Below are positions 59,832 through 64,000 of a stretch of 64,000 nucleotides of DNA, one piece after another. A program made the position numbers and the translations under genes. Numbering within the stretch: position 1 is the first letter of the stretch; every line of letters begins with the position of its first letter. The stretch spans positions 73,054,001 through 73,118,000 of the forward strand of contig CM044877.1 of the NCBI GenBank assembly GCA_024500155.1. The letters run 5' to 3'. Source of the DNA: Chenopodium formosanum. Its lineage: Eukaryota > Streptophyta > Magnoliopsida > Caryophyllales > Amaranthaceae. The notes below the pieces were generated by a model. That model did not search any database, was not told the DNA's origin, and was given only the letters and a program-made list of their open reading frames with translations.

Positions 59832-61070
59832 CAACTCTCCGAGGAAATTGTGTCTGTCGGAGATTTACGACGGATTTATACGGTGCTGGAAAACCTCTTC
59901 CGATGACCGAATTTCGTCGGAATAGTGTTTCCAACGGAATTTTCCGTCGGAAGGGTCCGTTTTCCTACGAACCATTTTCCGACAACCCATTCTAATGAAA
60001 TTCCGTCGGAAACGAGTTTTCCGACGGATTTTGGGGTTCTTCCGACGGAATTTTTCCGTCGGAAATAGGCTGTTTTTTTGTAGTGTAACTATATTGGACA
60101 AATAGAGAGAGGCATTGGAAACTGACTGGACTAGCTCTCCCTCGCTAGCAAGATCCTTTGAATTTTTTTTCCAATCTATGCCCCAAAATTTCTTATTGTT
60201 GAGACACCACCTCTTAATGAAAGACTTCGCGTGTTGCAGATTATTAGAGAGAATGAACATTGGCGAGCCATTGATGTTCCTTTGCCAAGTAGTAAGGACA
60301 AAGTCATGTATATACTGATATTCCAAACACCAGTTGTCCAGTTGGTAAGGACGGTTTGAAAGTTGTATAAACGGAGAGTCGTCAAAGAATATAGCAACAT
60401 GATAAGATATTAGAATCGGTTGATTGAGTAACCGACTATCTGGATAATTATGAAATCAATCAGAAGTCATGTAAGCCCGATCCAGTCACTGTAAAATAAG
60501 TTCAGCATCAGCCCTATTATTCGTCCATGTATACGGAGGACCTTTAAAGGGGGTAGCAAGTAAACTCGATTTCAACCTAAAATCAATAAAGGAGTCCCAA
60601 CCTTTAATAATATTATACCCTCCTAGCCTATCATAGTGATGCTCTATTTGATTAATATCTCCAATAATAAAAAAATTAGGAGCAATAGCAAGTAAATCTA
60701 AATTCAAACCCCAAACCCGAGGTCTATCTTCAAGAACAGGAGCACCATAAACAAACATCACACATTTGCTAGTTCCATTAATATGTTTAACATTACAGAG
60801 TACAACATTTGAACAGCAAAAACACAAGAAACTTCTTCCGAACCATAACCAAAAACAACTAAACCCCCGCTAGTACCTACTGCATCAACCCCAAAAACTG
60901 AAGTAGGACTAGAAATACTAAGTAAACCAATCACAACTGCCACGGAGACCTTAGTTTCACAAAGAAACAAAAAGTTAGGAGCAAAAGAGTGTAACAGCCA
61001 AAACACATAGGGAAGTTTAGGCGAATTTTTATCATTTAATTAGGCCCCGGCAATTCCAAGATGTGATCTT

Positions 61071-61560
61071 CATAAAACCTTGGGGAGCTGTGATGGGCCA
61101 GGTGCTGAACTGTAGTTAGTTGAAAAATCGGAAGACAAAGTCAGTGAAGTGGTGGAGTACCAACATTAAACTTAGTAGAAGAAAACCCCTCCTTTGAATG
61201 CTTGAGAATCTTAAAGGAAGAAGAGCTGATAGAATCTACCACATTCCTCATACTGCCAATAGATGAGTTGTTCCCAGAAGGACGGCACGCAATTGCTGTA
61301 GAAACGCAGCCCATGTGAGCAGCTAAGGACACATTCGAACAACTCTTGTGAATAGGCGGCCCACGTTGTAGGCGTCGTTCGAATAGCGCCTACGTAAAAG
61401 CATGTGTGAATATGCTTGGCACTTATAGGAAGTGACAATTGACGTATACAATTAGGGACAAAGCAAAGTAGGGAGTCGCCAACAAGTTTTAAAGGAACTT
61501 GTAAACCGTTCACGGATCATAAAAGGCAACCACGAATAAGGGACAACGATAGGCAACAAT
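61071..61560 (-). pseudogene. Probable LINE ORF1 end and unassigned retroelement sequence
   Basis: Minus-strand frames directly upstream of ORF2 (61,332-61,141, ending FSSTKFNVGTPPLH and a stop) are Ser-rich and placed where LINE ORF1 should end. 61,560-61,340 (TTGGCGACTCCCTAC on the minus strand) looks like another retroelement. Neither is certain. Confidence 0.35.
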
Positions 61561-61810
61561 GATTGACCCGTGAAGGTTACACCCCATTCATAATCCATGA
61601 GATTACTAACTCCATATGGTTCGGAACCACGAAAAGAGGATCGGGGATGATGGTACGAAGTGAGTCATGGAGTCACATTCGCCCGTATTGGCCTCTACTC
61701 GATTCTTATAGTGAAAAATGATTCTTATGATCTCAAAGGCATACAAACAAAATATTCAATTCGCTCCAAACTATTATTATGCTAAATTGGTTGAATATTA
61801 ATTGAACACA
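61561..61810. other. Unassigned, probably retroelement DNA
   Basis: No open frame. Composition is less AT-rich than the flanks. Similar-looking DNA resumes at about 62,100-62,420 beyond the CACTA-like insertion. Confidence 0.35.
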
Positions 61811-62085
61811 TACACTAGGTGAAAAAAGGCATTTGGCAGCGGTTCAAACCCGGTCTAAGGCACCGGTTTGGACCGCTGCCTATGTGAGGGGTGCCAAAAA
61901 CCAAGTTTTTGGCACCGGTTCAAAACCGATGCCATAGGATGGAATAGGCACCGGTTAACCGGTGCCATAGGGTAAAATAGGCACCGGTTAACCGGTGCCT
62001 AAAACTGCTCCCCCGCCAATTTTTATTTTTGGTGGTAGATATTTTAGGCACCGGTTGCTGCCTAACCGGTGCCTATTCACCAAAT
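61811..62085. mobile_element. CACTA-like element or MITE with GGCACCGGTT words
   Basis: It starts CACTAGGTGAAAAAAGGC and is filled with GGCACCGGTTAACCGGTGCC-type palindromes. The inverse end GGTGCCTATTCACC near 62,080 resembles the complement of the start but lacks a clean CTAGTG end or a matching 3-bp duplication. Right end uncertain. Confidence 0.55.
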
Positions 62086-63477
62086 TTTTGCATGTTTCCA
62101 AAGGGTCCTTATCACTCCAACCTAACCCATCCTTGAATGTCTACTCTCACTAGTGAATGTATGTCAACTTTCCAATTTTAAGGAAAATCCGGCAGCATTT
62201 CCCCCTAGTTCTCCAAGTACACGATGTAGATAATTAATTGCCCACATATGTACCCAGAGAACATAGTGAGGAAATGGTAAGCCAAGATGTTCCTTAAAAT
62301 CGAAAAGAAAACATACATTCGCCACCTAAGTGAGAGTACACATTCAAGAACAGTCCCAACCGGGGACTATTCAAGACTTTCTCCTAATGAGAAAGCCTTG
62401 AACGGGTATCTAGGCATATGATGATGCAATTCAAGTATTCTATATATTTTTGTATTTATTTGCAATTAAACAATACACAAGTTGAAATTTCATGAATAAA
62501 CTTTTATTAAATGGATAAGTAGAAAGAAATATAGCTAAGTAAAGTTTATAAGTCATACCAATATAGCAACTACCCACTTGAGCTCAATATGTAGTCCTCA
62601 AGCTAATTAAACTCGTGCTTCAATTCACATATGAATCTATATATTAAAAAAACAAAAATTAGCAACGTCACTAATTCTCTAATATATTCACAAATCTCTA
62701 ATGTATTCACAATTCTCTAATTTATTCACAACTAATTAAGTGGCAATATCACTATTTCTCTAATTTATGCACAATTCTCTAATTTAATCAAAATTCTCTA
62801 AATTAATCACAAATCTATAATGTAATCACAATTCTCTAATTTATTCACAATTTTCTAATTTATTCACAACTAATTAGAAGCAAGGTCACTAATATACACA
62901 TTAAAACATACAAAAACTCAACTAAGGAACAAGGTAATGCAAAATTACTAATATATTCACAATTACCCATTAAAACAACCTAAAATTACACATTAAAACA
63001 TACAAAAACTCAACTAATTAAGTAACATTTTTACTAATCTCTATTATATTCATAATTACTCATTAAATCAACCTCAAAATAACCCATTAAAACATACAAA
63101 ATTTTCAACTAAGGAACAAGGTAATGCAAAATTACTCTAATCTATAATATGTATTCAAAATTACTCTAAACATACAAAATTAATCTAATGTATAATATGT
63201 ATTCAAAATTTTCTTAACAATAATTGTTCAAAATGCTTGTTACCATCATATAGACTTCCCACATTGAATATCACACAAGTAGAGCAAATCTATTCAAGTT
63301 ACGACTACTTTCATCTGGATTTAGTTGTCACGTTTGTACAAATAGTACCAAGAGTACATGTATAAGCATGAAATATTCAATCGAGGATCAAGAGTCAAAG
63401 CATTCAATCACAATAATTTGACTAAGAAATCACCATCTGGAACAAAAAGAAAAGTGCATGGAGAAAAATAAACTCAC
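62086..63477. other. AT-rich intergenic DNA with short degenerate repeats
   Basis: 62,670-62,870 repeats AATTCTCTAATTTATTCACA-like units of about 17 bases. 62,900-63,200 repeats TACACATTAAAACATACAAA-like units. No gene found. I looked here on the minus strand for a last Cpn10 exon and saw none. Confidence 0.5.
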
Positions 63478-63617
63478 TCTTTTTCACCAAGCTTCACTGT
63501 AGTTCCTCTGTATTCAGGAAGGAGTACGGTATCCCCTTTTTTGACAGCAACAGGAATATGATTCCCCGTCTTGTCACGAAGGCCAGGTCCAACAGCAAGA
63601 ACTTTGCCAGAATTCAG
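63478..63617 (-). CDS. CPN10: Mitochondrial-type 10-kDa chaperonin (Cpn10), single internal exon
   Basis: Minus strand, acceptor TTTCAG and donor GTGAGT. The reading is LNSGKVLAVGPGLRDKTGNH, IPVAVKKGDTVLLPEYRGTT, VKLGEK. This is the central exon of the GroES-family co-chaperonin that caps mitochondrial Cpn60. The family normally has EYGGT; here it is EYRGT. The first exon (ending ..LLPEK) and the last (EYHL.RDED..G) are not visible. 63,618-64,000 holds only intron-like DNA and a CT-rich stretch ending in a possible donor (GTAAGA, minus strand, near 63,928). It could be a gene running off the window with a long 3' intron, or another captured fragment. Confidence 0.75.
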
Positions 63618-64000
63618 CTGAAATCGGATCCAAGCAACAAAATTCAGTAATAAATCCTTAAACTGATTCAATTATCAAAAACCAAACTCCCCAAAACAAG
63701 GCATCATAAACAAATTTCACAGCCAGCAACAGCTTGGAAATAATACTCAATCAACCTATGAAGAACAAACATACAATTAATTTGCATAATAACCCCAACA
63801 TCTCACAAATCACAATAATTCAGATGAATAGCAGAACATACTGCCATTGTATTCAGCAGATATTTTAATTAACAATAAAGTTAATCAGAATCATAAAACC
63901 CAATAATGTAGCACAATTTTAATCTTACCCTAAATTAGTTGGAGCTGGAAGAAGCTAAGGGGATGAGAGAATGAGGAAGACCCTCGCTGGTGGAGGTCGA
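63618..64000. other. Intron-like DNA and CT-rich leader-like edge
   Basis: AT-rich. The last about 70 bases on the minus strand are CT-rich and read like a 5' UTR or leader exon. Truncated by the window end. Confidence 0.4.

Larger units (their letters stand above)
56690..60085. mobile_element. CACTA element E in the LINE
   Basis: Its ends are CACTACAAGAAATAGG and TTTTTTTGTAGTG, with target duplication TAA at 56,687-56,689 and 60,086-60,088. Subterminal words TTCCGACGGAA / TTCCGTCGGAA lie at 56,700-56,920 and 59,845-60,065. The interior has TATAAATACCTAACCCTAAA (56,952-56,971), then a CT-rich leader, then T-rich and G-rich non-coding DNA. No transposase. CACTA F is nested in its right subterminal region. 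Confidence 0.93.
55446..61070 (-). pseudogene. LINE (L1 type) ORF2, split by nested CACTA elements
   Basis: On the minus strand ORF2 begins at about 61,070 with the classic MKITSWNCRGL, then stops and shifts frame. Endonuclease pieces follow at 61,006-60,486 (FLFLCETKVS, FFIIGDINQIEHHYDRLGG, PPYTWTNNRADAE). A linker at 60,350-60,088 precedes the CACTA. After it the reverse transcriptase runs 56,743-55,446: SPGPDGITVEFF, MIPKIGTPTEVGHLRPISLC, VKNDMNKAYDRIHW, CGLRQGDPISPYLFLFYMD and the catalytic-loop relic HLFFADEALIF (second Asp changed to Glu). It ends at FSPNTNPW, joined to copia sequence; the RNase H and 3' UTR are lost. Confidence 0.92.

Noticed and set aside
61440..61480. Minus-strand TTGGCGACTCC resembling the primer-binding region of Ogre/Tat gypsy elements
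   Set aside because: One short match without an LTR end or internal domain is not enough. Left as unassigned retroelement DNA.
62140..62160. CTCACTAGTG as the right end of the element at 61,811
   Set aside because: Only CTAGTG matches the expected end, and the adjacent bases do not mirror the left terminus or give a 3-bp duplication.

Overview
This is a plant nuclear window, most likely from a eudicot. It is AT-rich, has spliced genes with GT..AG introns, and is dominated by plant transposon families (CACTA, MULE, Helitron, L1-type LINE, Ty1-copia, Ty3-gypsy, Stowaway-like MITEs). I cannot name the species from sequence alone. Element boundaries below come mainly from terminal motifs, target-site duplications (TSDs) and comparison of the two halves of the window, all read by eye.

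The backbone is a tandem segmental duplication. Unit 1 (1 to about 27,450) and unit 2 (27,915 to about 52,885) share the same order of landmarks: a GC-rich MULE, a relic of cysteine-protease exon 1, shared flanking DNA, then a two-exon papain-like cysteine protease of the SAG12/SAG39 type. The unit 2 gene (50,929-52,593) is intact, with 346 codons. The unit 1 gene (20,685-27,223) is broken by a 5.1-kb CACTA element in exon 1 and by a nonsense codon in exon 2. A third, older protease pseudogene lies at 11,985-12,643, and two exon-1 relics lie near 3.0 and 30.8 kb. Because the units share ancestry, one often gives the empty site for insertions in the other. This dates three Helitrons, a solo LTR and several DNA transposons to after the duplication.

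Layout. 0-3.7 kb: unit-1 head with a MULE and a protease relic. 3.76-11.4 kb: Helitron carrying a LINE, itself split by a CACTA element that holds DNA polymerase kappa exons and an Ulp1-type protease tail. 12-17 kb: protease pseudogene and LTR-retroelement remains. 17.1-20.6 kb: shared flank with a Helitron and a solo LTR. 20.6-27.2 kb: disrupted protease gene. 27.9-37.4 kb: unit-2 head, with a long-TIR element containing a gypsy LTR. 37.4-46 kb: large CACTA element encoding TNP2-like and TNP1-like proteins. 47-50.4 kb: minus-strand Helitron and a TA-flanked insertion. 50.9-52.6 kb: intact protease. 53.2-61.5 kb: copia end with a CACTA carrying exon 1 of V-ATPase subunit d, then a minus-strand LINE split by a CACTA with another CACTA inside it. 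61.5-64 kb: a CACTA-like end, AT-rich simple repeats, and an exon of a mitochondrial-type Cpn10 chaperonin.

The most notable theme is repeated host-gene exon capture with intact splice sites (POLK, VHA-d, possibly Cpn10). A second is a series of CACTA elements that each use a different CG-containing subterminal word.
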